Shown in pieces: positions 16,270 to 23,596 of a stretch of 59,660 bases of DNA. Under the pieces are notes generated by a model. The model saw only the letters and a list, made by a program, of their open reading frames with translations, ran no database searches and was not told where the DNA came from. Source of the DNA: Clostridiales bacterium (GTDB lineage Bacteria > Bacillota > Clostridia > Christensenellales > CAG-138); contig JAILNX010000037.1 of the NCBI GenBank assembly GCA_024691085.1, forward strand, positions 1 to 59,660, read 5' to 3'. A program made the translations under genes and the position numbers. Position 1 is the first letter of the stretch. Every line of letters starts with the position of its first letter.

Positions 16270-18204
16270 TTATTCCTTTTCTGTTTTTTCGTTCTTAAGC
16301 TCCGCGAGCCTCGCCTCGGCCGCTTCCCATTCCGTGTAGAAGCGTTCGGCGTTTTTCTTCAGCTCGTCGGCCTTCTGTGAAAGCTCTCCTGCCTTCTTGT
16401 AATCGGAAGCGACGGCGGGGCTTGCGAGCTCCGCGTTGATCCTTTCAAGCTCGGCTTCCGTTTCCTGAACAGCCTTTTCGGCGCGGCTCGCCGCGTTCCT
16501 CGCCCTCGCAAGCTCGCTCTTAAGCGCCTTCATCTCCTTATAGTCGGCGGCGTTCTGCGAGAGCTTTTCCGGCTCCTTTGCCTCGGAGGAAAGGCGGGCG
16601 TTCTCCCTCGCAGCAAGATAGTCGTCGTATCCGCCAATGTATTCGGTCAGGCCGCTGCCGTCCATAACTATCACGCGGTCGGCAAGGCGGTTCACGAGGT
16701 AGCGATCGTGCGTTACGGCGATGACCGTGCCGTTATACTCGTCGAGCGCGTTCTCGAGCGCCTCGCGGGAGGGGATGTCCAGATGGTTCGTGGGCTCGTC
16801 CAGTAGGAGCAGATTCGCCTTCGTGAGCATCAGCTTCAAAAGCTGCACCCTCGCCTTCTCGCCGCCGGAGAGCATGGAGATCTTCTTTTCCACCTCGTCG
16901 CCGCGGAACAGGAATGCGCCGAGCGCGTTCCTTATATCCTTATGCGAGATGGTGTTGAAATACTTGTCCCACACCTCGTTAAGCACGGTATTTTCGGGAT
17001 TCAACCCCGTCATTGTCTGCTCGTAATAAGCGGCCTCGGTATGCGCGCCGAGATACGCCGTGCCCGACGTGGGGCGCATGCGTCCGGCGAGTATGTTCAG
17101 AAGCGTCGTCTTGCCGCAGCCGTTGTCGCCGAGGATAAAGACCTTTTCGCCCTTTTTCACAAGGAGATCGGCGTTTTTGAAGACCTCCTTCTGACCGAAG
17201 CTCTTCGAGAGCCCCTTTATTACGACGGCCTCGTTTCCGCCGCCCTCCTTCGCCATGAAGGAGAAATGGATGCTCGCGGGATCCCTTTCGGGCTCGACGA
17301 GCGTTTCCTTCAGCCTGTCCGCAGCCTTCTGCTTCGACGCGGCAGTGATGAAGTTGTGCGCCTGTCCCCAGCGTCTCTGCTGCTCGACCATGCCCTCGAT
17401 GCGGGCGATCTCCTTCCTGGTGCGCAGATACCTTCTCATCTCGAGCTCCCTCGCGGTGGAACGCAGCTCCATGTGCCGCGAGTAGTTGCCCTTGGAAACG
17501 TAGAGCCTCTGATCCTTCATCTCGAACGTGACGTTCGTTACCCTGTCGAGGAAGTACCTGTCGTGGGAGATGACCATGAACGCGCCGGGATAGCCGGTAA
17601 GGTAATCCTCCAGCCACTCTATCGCGCTGATATCAAGATGGTTCGTGGGCTCGTCCAGAAGGAGCAGATTCGAGCCGGAAAGAAGCACCCTCGCAAGCTG
17701 CGCTTTGTTTTTCTGTCCGCCGCTGAAAAGCGGGATGCGTTTGTTAAGCTCTTCCTCGGTAAATCCGAGTCCGAGAAGCGTCGACCTCGTCCTCGAGCGG
17801 TAGGTAAGTCCGCCCATCGCCTCGTACTGCTCGTAAAGAGCGTGCTGACGGCCGATGAGCTTTTCGTCGGTTTCGCCCGCCTCAAGACGGGAGTTGACCT
17901 TTTCGAGTTCGTCCTCCATTGCGATCAGCTTTCCGAAAACGGAGACGGTATAATCGTAAAGGGTTCCGTTCTCCTCCTCGATCGACTGATCCATGGTTCC
18001 TATAGTTGTGTCGCGGGGGATCGATACTATCCCCTCGTCGTAGGGCTCGGCGCCTTCGAGTATTCTGAACAGCGTGGTCTTGCCGCAGCCGTTCACGCCG
18101 ATGAGCCCTATATGATCGTTCTTCCCGACCTCGAAGGAGAGCCCCTCGAAAAGCACGCGGGTAACGAACGATTTTTTCAAATCATTTATTGAAAGAACAG
18201 GCAT
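16270..18204 (-). CDS. ABC-F family ATP-binding protein
   Basis: 644 residues, two ABC cassettes without membrane segments. First Walker A GVNGCGKT at 36-43 and signature LFSGGQKNKAQLA; second Walker A LGDNGCGKT and signature SGGEKARVQL, each followed by LLLDEPTNHLDI. A linker rich in charged helices (AREL...RKEIARIEGMVEQQRRW) joins them, and a C-terminal coiled coil occupies about 545-640. ABC-F proteins act on the ribosome E site as translation factors, some giving antibiotic resistance; the architecture here is closest to YdiF/Uup types. It lies 3 bases from the SLOG gene and 5 from rnj. Confidence 0.92.
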   Translation of the reverse strand: MPVLSINDLKKSFVTRVLFEGLSFEVGKNDHIGLIGVNGCGKTTLFRILEGAEPYDEGIVSIPRDTTIGTMDQSIEEENGTLYDYTVSVFGKLIAMEDELEKVNSRLEAGETDEKLIGRQHALYEQYEAMGGLTYRSRTRSTLLGLGFTEEELNKRIPLFSGGQKNKAQLARVLLSGSNLLLLDEPTNHLDISAIEWLEDYLTGYPGAFMVISHDRYFLDRVTNVTFEMKDQRLYVSKGNYSRHMELRSTARELEMRRYLRTRKEIARIEGMVEQQRRWGQAHNFITAASKQKAADRLKETLVEPERDPASIHFSFMAKEGGGNEAVVIKGLSKSFGQKEVFKNADLLVKKGEKVFILGDNGCGKTTLLNILAGRMRPTSGTAYLGAHTEAAYYEQTMTGLNPENTVLNEVWDKYFNTISHKDIRNALGAFLFRGDEVEKKISMLSGGEKARVQLLKLMLTKANLLLLDEPTNHLDIPSREALENALDEYNGTVIAVTHDRYLVNRLADRVIVMDGSGLTEYIGGYDDYLAARENARLSSEAKEPEKLSQNAADYKEMKALKSELARARNAASRAEKAVQETEAELERINAELASPAVASDYKKAGELSQKADELKKNAERFYTEWEAAEARLAELKNEKTEKE

Positions 18205-18206
18205 TG

Positions 18207-18731
18207 TTATTCCTCGTATTGCAAATCTATTATCACCAGGTCGAGCCCGGACTTCCGGGCCATGAGCATGGTCTGCCCCGTCCCGCTCGACATATCGCCT
18301 CCGAATCCGCAGATCATGCGGACGGAGTGATCCGTTAAGAATCTGTTCCTCTCCTGATAGCAGCCGGTGACGTAGCTTTTATGGAGAGAAACCACCTTTT
18401 CAGCCCTTTTCGCGGCGGCGCGCTTCCTTGCGGTATCGCCCGTACCGAAGGGAAACACGGCGACGAGCTCCATTCCGGGGCATACCGCCCTGAGCCTTAA
18501 TACCGTTTCCGCGGCGATAAGGTCGACGCCGTCCGCCATGCCGGAAAGGAAGTACCTCGCGCCCTGCTTATACGCCTTCAAGACCTCGCGCTCGAGCCGC
18601 TTTTTGAAGGCTTCGGCGCGTTCGTCCCTTTCGTTCGCTCCCCATGGGAGCTTATCGGCGCGGTGTCCCGTGAAGCTGACCGAGAGCTCCTTCGGAAGCG
18701 CGTATTCGTCCTTTCCCGTGACAGAGGTCAT
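18207..18731 (-). CDS. SLOG-domain (DUF1273-type) protein
   Basis: 174 residues. The Rossmann-like SLOG fold is shown by SVSFTGHRADKLPWG, ARYFLSGMADGVDLIAAE (the GxxxGxD nucleotide/ligand loop) and later RNRFLTDHSVRMICGFGG and GTGQTMLMARKSG. Relatives such as YpsA bind nucleotide-derived ligands and have been linked to cell division in Bacillus and Staphylococcus, though the biochemistry is unknown. Start ATG at 18731 overlaps the stop of the MinD-like gene. The long start TTG two codons upstream is less likely. Confidence 0.8.
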   Translation of the reverse strand: MTSVTGKDEYALPKELSVSFTGHRADKLPWGANERDERAEAFKKRLEREVLKAYKQGARYFLSGMADGVDLIAAETVLRLRAVCPGMELVAVFPFGTGDTARKRAAAKRAEKVVSLHKSYVTGCYQERNRFLTDHSVRMICGFGGDMSSGTGQTMLMARKSGLDLVIIDLQYEE

Positions 18732-19444
18732 CAAAGTCCCTTTTCGGTATAGTTTATCCAGTCCCTGTGCATATAACGCTCTATCTTTATCGGACGGCCG
18801 ATATAGGCCTCGTCAAGGCCCTCCGCCTTCGCTCTTATAATAAACGCGTCAAGTATGCTTTCGGTTCCCATAGTGCCGATAACGGGCAGCCCGGACCTTT
18901 CCGAGACCTCCTTCGTGACACCGTAGCCGTACACGAGGTCCTCCGCGCCCGATTCGTGGGCAAGGTTGGTATTGTTGATGAGCCCCGTGATATTGAGGCG
19001 CGACACGCCGTGGATCTTGTCGATCATCTCGAGGTTCTCGTCGGCGCCCGAGGAGAGAGGTCTCCTTACGTTTATAACGTACCAGACCTCGAAGTTCTCG
19101 AGCTCCTTGAAGTAGCCGTAGTACTGCCCCATGGCTATGGAGCCGACGGGATCGCCGCCGACGTCGAATATTACGAGATCGGAGTTGTCGGAGAACACCG
19201 AGAATATCTCGGGAGGTATCGAGGGCACCTCCACGCCGGACGACGTGAAGTTCGGGGATATGAGCCTTATGCCCGCGGCCTCGAGATCCGCCTTTCTCTC
19301 AGTCGAGCGGAAATAGGGGTTGATGACGTCGATGTCGACGAGCGTGACCTTTTCGCCCCTCTTAGCGCCGTCGAAAGCCATATTGAGAGCGAGTTCCGTC
19401 TTTCCGGAACCGAAATTGCCGATTATAACGTAATATCTTTTCAT
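18731..19444 (-). CDS. MinD/ParA-like P-loop ATPase
   Basis: 237 residues. Walker A GNFGSGKTELALN at residues 9-21 lacks the deviant KGGxGKT lysine of classic ParA, and Walker A' LVDIDVINPYFRS plus VIFDVGGDP place it in the SIMIBI class of cytosolic ATPases. The pattern is that of short CobQ/MinD-like proteins of unknown substrate in Clostridia. It is encoded between the FAD oxidoreductase and the SLOG gene, with stop-start overlap to the latter, suggesting linked expression. I cannot name the substrate. Confidence 0.75.
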   Translation of the reverse strand: MKRYYVIIGNFGSGKTELALNMAFDGAKRGEKVTLVDIDVINPYFRSTERKADLEAAGIRLISPNFTSSGVEVPSIPPEIFSVFSDNSDLVIFDVGGDPVGSIAMGQYYGYFKELENFEVWYVINVRRPLSSGADENLEMIDKIHGVSRLNITGLINNTNLAHESGAEDLVYGYGVTKEVSERSGLPVIGTMGTESILDAFIIRAKAEGLDEAYIGRPIKIERYMHRDWINYTEKGL

Positions 19445-19462
19445 GACAGATCCTGCCTTCTT

Positions 19463-21064
19463 TTACTGTGCTTTATAGATCGCGATGATCCTCTCCGCCG
19501 CCTTCATGCCGTCGACCGCGGCGGATACGATGCCGCCCGCGTAGCCCGCGCCTTCGCCGACGGGATAGAGCCCCTTGAGCCTCGTAGCCTCGCCGTTCTC
19601 ATCGCGGTTGATCCTGATGGGTGAGCTCGTCCTCGTCTCGACCGCGGTGAGCACCGCGTCGTCCATGTCGAAGCCGTGAATCTGGCGTCCGAACGCCTCG
19701 ATACCGTCCCTTATGCCGCGATAGACCGTGCCGGGCAGACATTTTTTCAGCTTTCTCGGAACCGCCTGCGGACGGTAGGTCGGCTTTACGCCGTCAAACG
19801 GCATGGGATCGGAATCGCGCATGAAGTCCGCGACGCGCTCCGCGGGAGCCGAGTAGTCGCCTCCGCCGAGTCTGAACGCCGCGCGCTCCAGCTTTTCCTG
19901 AAACTCCATTCCCGAAAACGGCTCGCCGCCGAGATCGGAGGGGCTTACCTGTACTATTATGCCCGAATTCGCGTTTTCCGCGTTCCTCGCGGCGTAGCTC
20001 ATGCCGTTCGTTACGACCTCGCCCTCATTGGAGCTCGAGGCCACGACGAAGCCGCCGGGGCACATGCAGAAGGTATAGACGCCGCGGTTTCCTGTCTTGG
20101 CCGTGAGTCTGTATTCGGCCGCGCCGAGCCTGGGGTGGCCGGCGAACTTGCCGAACTGCGCCCTGTTTATGAGGCTCTGCGGATGCTCTATGCGTACGCC
20201 GACCGCGAAGGGCTTCGCGGTGATCTCGACGCCCCTGTCAAAGAGCATGCGGCAGGTATCCCTCGCAGCCTGCCCGAGCGCGAGCACGACCGCGCAGCAG
20301 GGGATGTCGTCCTCTATCCTTCCGTTGACAACGACCGACGTCACGCGTCCGTCTTCCGAGATAATATCGGTGAGCTTGGAATGGAACCTGACCTCGCCGC
20401 CCGCTTCCTCGATCGCGCGGCGCATATTCGAGACGACCGTGCGGAGCACGTCGGTTCCGACGTGAGGCTTCGCGTCGACGGCTATCCTCTCGGGAGCGCC
20501 GTATTTTACAAGCGTTTCAACGACTATATCCGCCCTCGCGTCCTTAATTCTCGTAGTCAGCTTGCCGTCCGAGAACGCGCCCGCGCCGCCCTCGCCGAAC
20601 ATGATGTTGGACTCGGGATCGAGCTTCGCGCTCGTCCAGAACGTTTCGACGTCCGCCGCGCGCTCCTCGATGGGGCCGCCCCGCTCGATAAGAATGACCT
20701 TGTAGCCACGGACGGCGAGCGTGTGCGCCGCAAACAGCCCCGCGGGACCCGCGCCGACGACGACAACGGGAGCCGGCTGGGGGATATCCCCGGTCTTCTC
20801 CGCAATTACAGGACGCTCCGGCGCCCTGCCGACGTTCTTCGAGAAGCCTCCGCTCCTTTTGTTGTAGTCGGAGTCCTCCACCTCGAAAACGGCGGAATAG
20901 ATGAACTTTATATCGTTTTTATCCCTTGCGTCGAGGGATCTTCTGACTATCCTGACGTTCGTTATCCTGTCGGCGGGAAGCCTCGTTTCCGCGGCTATCG
21001 CAAGATTGAGCGCGGATTCGCTTGCGTTGAACGGCAGTTCCAGATTGACCGCTGTAAGCTTCAT
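19463..21064 (-). CDS. FAD-dependent oxidoreductase (COG2509 type)
   Basis: 533 residues. An N-terminal 90-residue extension precedes the dinucleotide-binding VVVGAGPAGLFAAHTLAVRG at about 101-120, then ERGGPIEERAADVETFW, FGEGGAGAFSDGKLTTR and a C-terminal GEGAGYAGGIVSAAVDGMKAA that closes the FAD site. This is the large uncharacterised FAD-dependent dehydrogenase family found widely in anaerobes. The substrate is unknown. The start ATG lies 60 bases after cdaR; the likely Shine-Dalgarno AAGGAG is partly inside a hairpin (21074-21095). Confidence 0.88.
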   Translation of the reverse strand: MKLTAVNLELPFNASESALNLAIAAETRLPADRITNVRIVRRSLDARDKNDIKFIYSAVFEVEDSDYNKRSGGFSKNVGRAPERPVIAEKTGDIPQPAPVVVVGAGPAGLFAAHTLAVRGYKVILIERGGPIEERAADVETFWTSAKLDPESNIMFGEGGAGAFSDGKLTTRIKDARADIVVETLVKYGAPERIAVDAKPHVGTDVLRTVVSNMRRAIEEAGGEVRFHSKLTDIISEDGRVTSVVVNGRIEDDIPCCAVVLALGQAARDTCRMLFDRGVEITAKPFAVGVRIEHPQSLINRAQFGKFAGHPRLGAAEYRLTAKTGNRGVYTFCMCPGGFVVASSSNEGEVVTNGMSYAARNAENANSGIIVQVSPSDLGGEPFSGMEFQEKLERAAFRLGGGDYSAPAERVADFMRDSDPMPFDGVKPTYRPQAVPRKLKKCLPGTVYRGIRDGIEAFGRQIHGFDMDDAVLTAVETRTSSPIRINRDENGEATRLKGLYPVGEGAGYAGGIVSAAVDGMKAAERIIAIYKAQ

Positions 21065-21073
21065 TTGTTTTAT

Positions 21074-21095
21074 GCGGCTCCTTTTTAAGAGCCGC
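21074..21095. repeat. Hairpin covering the oxidoreductase ribosome binding site
   Basis: GCGGCTC (21074-21080) and GAGCCGC (21089-21095) form a 7-bp stem with an 8-base loop between cdaR and the FAD oxidoreductase. On the minus strand the AAGGAG of the downstream gene lies at the loop-stem border, so folding could lower its translation. Confidence 0.5.
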
Positions 21096-21124
21096 CCTTT
21101 CTTATCTGTTTTAGTTCGTCCCCG

Positions 21125-22513
21125 TCATAAGGACTCGCGCGGCGTCACCGTCACGTGGACGGTCGGCCTTACGAACTTGATGTTCAGCTCCGCGTAGAGC
21201 TCGTAATCCTCGAGCGTGTATTCGAGCTCGATGTCGTACTCGCCGGCTGTCCTGCCCTTGACGTTGACGATTATCGTGAGCTCGGAGCTCGCGAAGTTCC
21301 TGACGAGCCTCGCGGGACCGGAGATTATGATGTCCACGTAATGGAGGTCGTAGATGTAATTATACCCGTCGTTCTCGCCTATGAAGGTGACCGGAATACC
21401 AACGAAGCGCTGCTCTATCTCCCTTTCGGCGATGACGACCGTGCACTGGATTGTGTTCGGCGTCACGCCGCGCAGAACGTAGCTGTTCTCGGGTATGTCG
21501 TTCATCTTGACGAGGAATGTGTAAGTACCCGGCTCGGTGATGCCCGTGAGCCTTATCGGCTCGCAGGTGATCTCGGTGAGCGCGTCGAGCGCGGTCTTCT
21601 CCGCGGCGATGTCCAGGTAATCGATCGGCAGCGTCGTCTCCACGATCTCGAATATGTCGGTCGCGAGCTCGTCGTCGATTATTTGGGGAACGACCACGGG
21701 TATCTGCCTGTGCGGCAGCACCGTCATCCTGACGGTTACCGTCGGGATGCTGTTCTTGAACACGGCGGCATCCATCTCGTTATTGTCGTAATCGAGTACG
21801 GAGAGATTATACGCCCCGTATATGCTGTCGGTGCAGTTCTCAAGGTCTATGTGGCAGACGGCGTTCCTGACCTTGCTGATGTCTCTCTTTGCGCCCTCGA
21901 CGATGGTCGTGGTCGACAGAAGGGTGGGCGTGTCGTGCCAGTAGCCCTCGGGGAACTTATCGGCATTTACGAAGTCGTAGGAGACCGGGATGGTGTTCGA
22001 AACGAGGTCGTCTACCTCGATCTCGATCGTGGAAGGCTCTACGCGCTTGACAGTGCCGACCGTGCTGACCGCCTTGATCTCGAGGGTGTACCTGCCCGCC
22101 TCGTGCACGTCGTTTAAGTTGACCGTGACGGTCAGATTGTTCGCGGTCATCTTCGATACTTCGGTCAGCGGCGCTGATACCGTGACGTCGACGTCCTTCA
22201 GTATCTCGTTAAGATCGCCGCAGATTGTGAGCTTTCTTAAAATAAGGTCTGCCTCGGTGCCGGATTCAAACGTCGGTTTTAAGTCGTAGAATGTCTTTTC
22301 CCTGTCGGGATTCTGCGTCATGAGCACGAAGCCCCACAGGAACACCGCGAGCAGCAGCGAAAGCACGAAGTAGATTATCCTCCTCGCGAGCGGGAGCTTG
22401 TACCACGGCTTCTTCTCGCCGAGCGTCGTGCGGTCCTGCGGGAAGATCGACCTTAACCTTGTGAAGAAATTATTATTTTGTCCGTTTCTTGCGTTTTGAG
22501 TACCGTTTTCCAT
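21125..22513 (-). CDS. cdaR: CdaR/YbbR-domain protein, regulator of diadenylate cyclase
   Basis: 462 residues. One N-terminal transmembrane helix (about 47-66, RIIYFVLSLLLAVFLWGFVL) anchors an extracytoplasmic part made of about four YbbR domains of 80-90 residues, each with the alternating strand pattern seen around VSAPLTEVSKMTANNLTVTVNL and ITEPGTYTFLVKMNDIPE. CdaR binds and modulates CdaA in Firmicutes. The gene overlaps the end of cdaA by 41 bases. The usual third gene, glmM, does not follow. Confidence 0.9.
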   Translation of the reverse strand: MENGTQNARNGQNNNFFTRLRSIFPQDRTTLGEKKPWYKLPLARRIIYFVLSLLLAVFLWGFVLMTQNPDREKTFYDLKPTFESGTEADLILRKLTICGDLNEILKDVDVTVSAPLTEVSKMTANNLTVTVNLNDVHEAGRYTLEIKAVSTVGTVKRVEPSTIEIEVDDLVSNTIPVSYDFVNADKFPEGYWHDTPTLLSTTTIVEGAKRDISKVRNAVCHIDLENCTDSIYGAYNLSVLDYDNNEMDAAVFKNSIPTVTVRMTVLPHRQIPVVVPQIIDDELATDIFEIVETTLPIDYLDIAAEKTALDALTEITCEPIRLTGITEPGTYTFLVKMNDIPENSYVLRGVTPNTIQCTVVIAEREIEQRFVGIPVTFIGENDGYNYIYDLHYVDIIISGPARLVRNFASSELTIIVNVKGRTAGEYDIELEYTLEDYELYAELNIKFVRPTVHVTVTPRESL

Positions 22514-23369
22514 TCCTCTTCACCTCCCCTTCCGCGCTGTCGTCCTTCTCGTCGCTCTTTCTGCCGAAGAGCGGGAAGCTTTTATCCTGCTGAGGATTGA
22601 AATGATTGTTCAGGAGCTCCTCAAGCATATCGTGATCCACGTTCCTCGTGAGTCTTCCGTCGTAGGCGTAGGATATGATGCCCGTTTCTTCGGAGACCAC
22701 GATCGTGAGCGAATCGCTTACCGTGCTTATTCCGAGCGAAGCTCTGTGCCTCGTGCCGAGCTCCCTCGCTATGTTGGGATCGTCAAAGAGCGGCAGCACG
22801 CACGCGGCGGCGTATATGCGCTCATCCCTGATTATCATCGCGCCGTCATGCAGCGGCGTCTTGGGCTCGAACACGTTCTCGATAAGAGCGTCGGATATCT
22901 CCGCGTCGATGATCGTGCCCGTCTGGACGTAATCGCCGAGCTTCGTGTTGCGTTCTAGCACGATGAGCGCGCCGATCCTTTTCCTTGACATATTCTCGAC
23001 CGCCATACACATCTGCTTGACTATCTCGAACGAGGGGGTTTCCTTCTGCGAGATGTTTATGCGGAAGCGGCCGATCCTTTCGAGCGCGCGGCGGAGCTCC
23101 GGCTGGAACAGCACCGCGGCGACGACGATTCCCGAGACGAGGAAGGAGTTTAAAAGATATCTGACCGTGATGAGGTTCAATACCGTCGCGACGATGAATA
23201 TCACGAGCAGTATCCCCACGCCCTTCAGAACCTGCGAGGAGCGCGTATTGGTGGTCAGACGGATAAGGCTGAATATGGCATACGAGATTATCAGTATGTC
23301 AAGCAGATCCTGTATCCTGAATTGTGAAAAGCCCGTCTGTATCGCGGCGAGCACGTCGGTAAGCGACAT
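22473..23369 (-). CDS. cdaA: Diadenylate cyclase CdaA
   Basis: 298 residues. Three transmembrane helices (about 20-40, 46-66 and 70-90) precede the DAC domain with the catalytic DGA in PLHDGAMII (175-177) and RHR in GTRHRASLGIS (207-209). It makes c-di-AMP from two ATP at the membrane, controlling potassium, osmolyte uptake and wall homeostasis. Start 23369 (MSLTDVLAA) fits the family N-terminus; a longer reading frame would add 35 unrelated residues. The C-terminal 40 residues are basic. It is transcribed with cdaR and divergently from the class A PBP. Confidence 0.95.
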   Translation of the reverse strand: MSLTDVLAAIQTGFSQFRIQDLLDILIISYAIFSLIRLTTNTRSSQVLKGVGILLVIFIVATVLNLITVRYLLNSFLVSGIVVAAVLFQPELRRALERIGRFRINISQKETPSFEIVKQMCMAVENMSRKRIGALIVLERNTKLGDYVQTGTIIDAEISDALIENVFEPKTPLHDGAMIIRDERIYAAACVLPLFDDPNIARELGTRHRASLGISTVSDSLTIVVSEETGIISYAYDGRLTRNVDHDMLEELLNNHFNPQQDKSFPLFGRKSDEKDDSAEGEVKRNGKRYSKRKKRTK

Positions 23370-23533
23370 ATCCTCACTTCCCTCTTTGAAGACTCGGAAA
23401 CCGCAGGCATTTGACGTGTGCCGAACTGTCCCCGCATAATAATACCATAAAAAAAGATAGAATTGAAGAGGCAATATTTAATAGGAGAAAATATACAAAA
23501 GCGGCGGCTCCTTCGTGCCGCGGGCTTTACGGC

Positions 23534-23561
23534 TTGCATTTCCCCGACTGTGTGGTATAAT
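23534..23561 (+). promoter_or_regulatory. Promoter of the class A PBP gene
   Basis: TTGCAT (23534-23539), 16-base spacer, TATAAT (23556-23561), 36 bases before the start codon. On the opposite strand a TATTAT (23439-23444) with TTCAAT 17 bases upstream may serve cdaA, so the 227-base gap carries divergent promoters. Confidence 0.75.
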
Positions 23562-23596
23562 TAGAATGGATTTTTATTTGAAAGGATAAATCTCTC

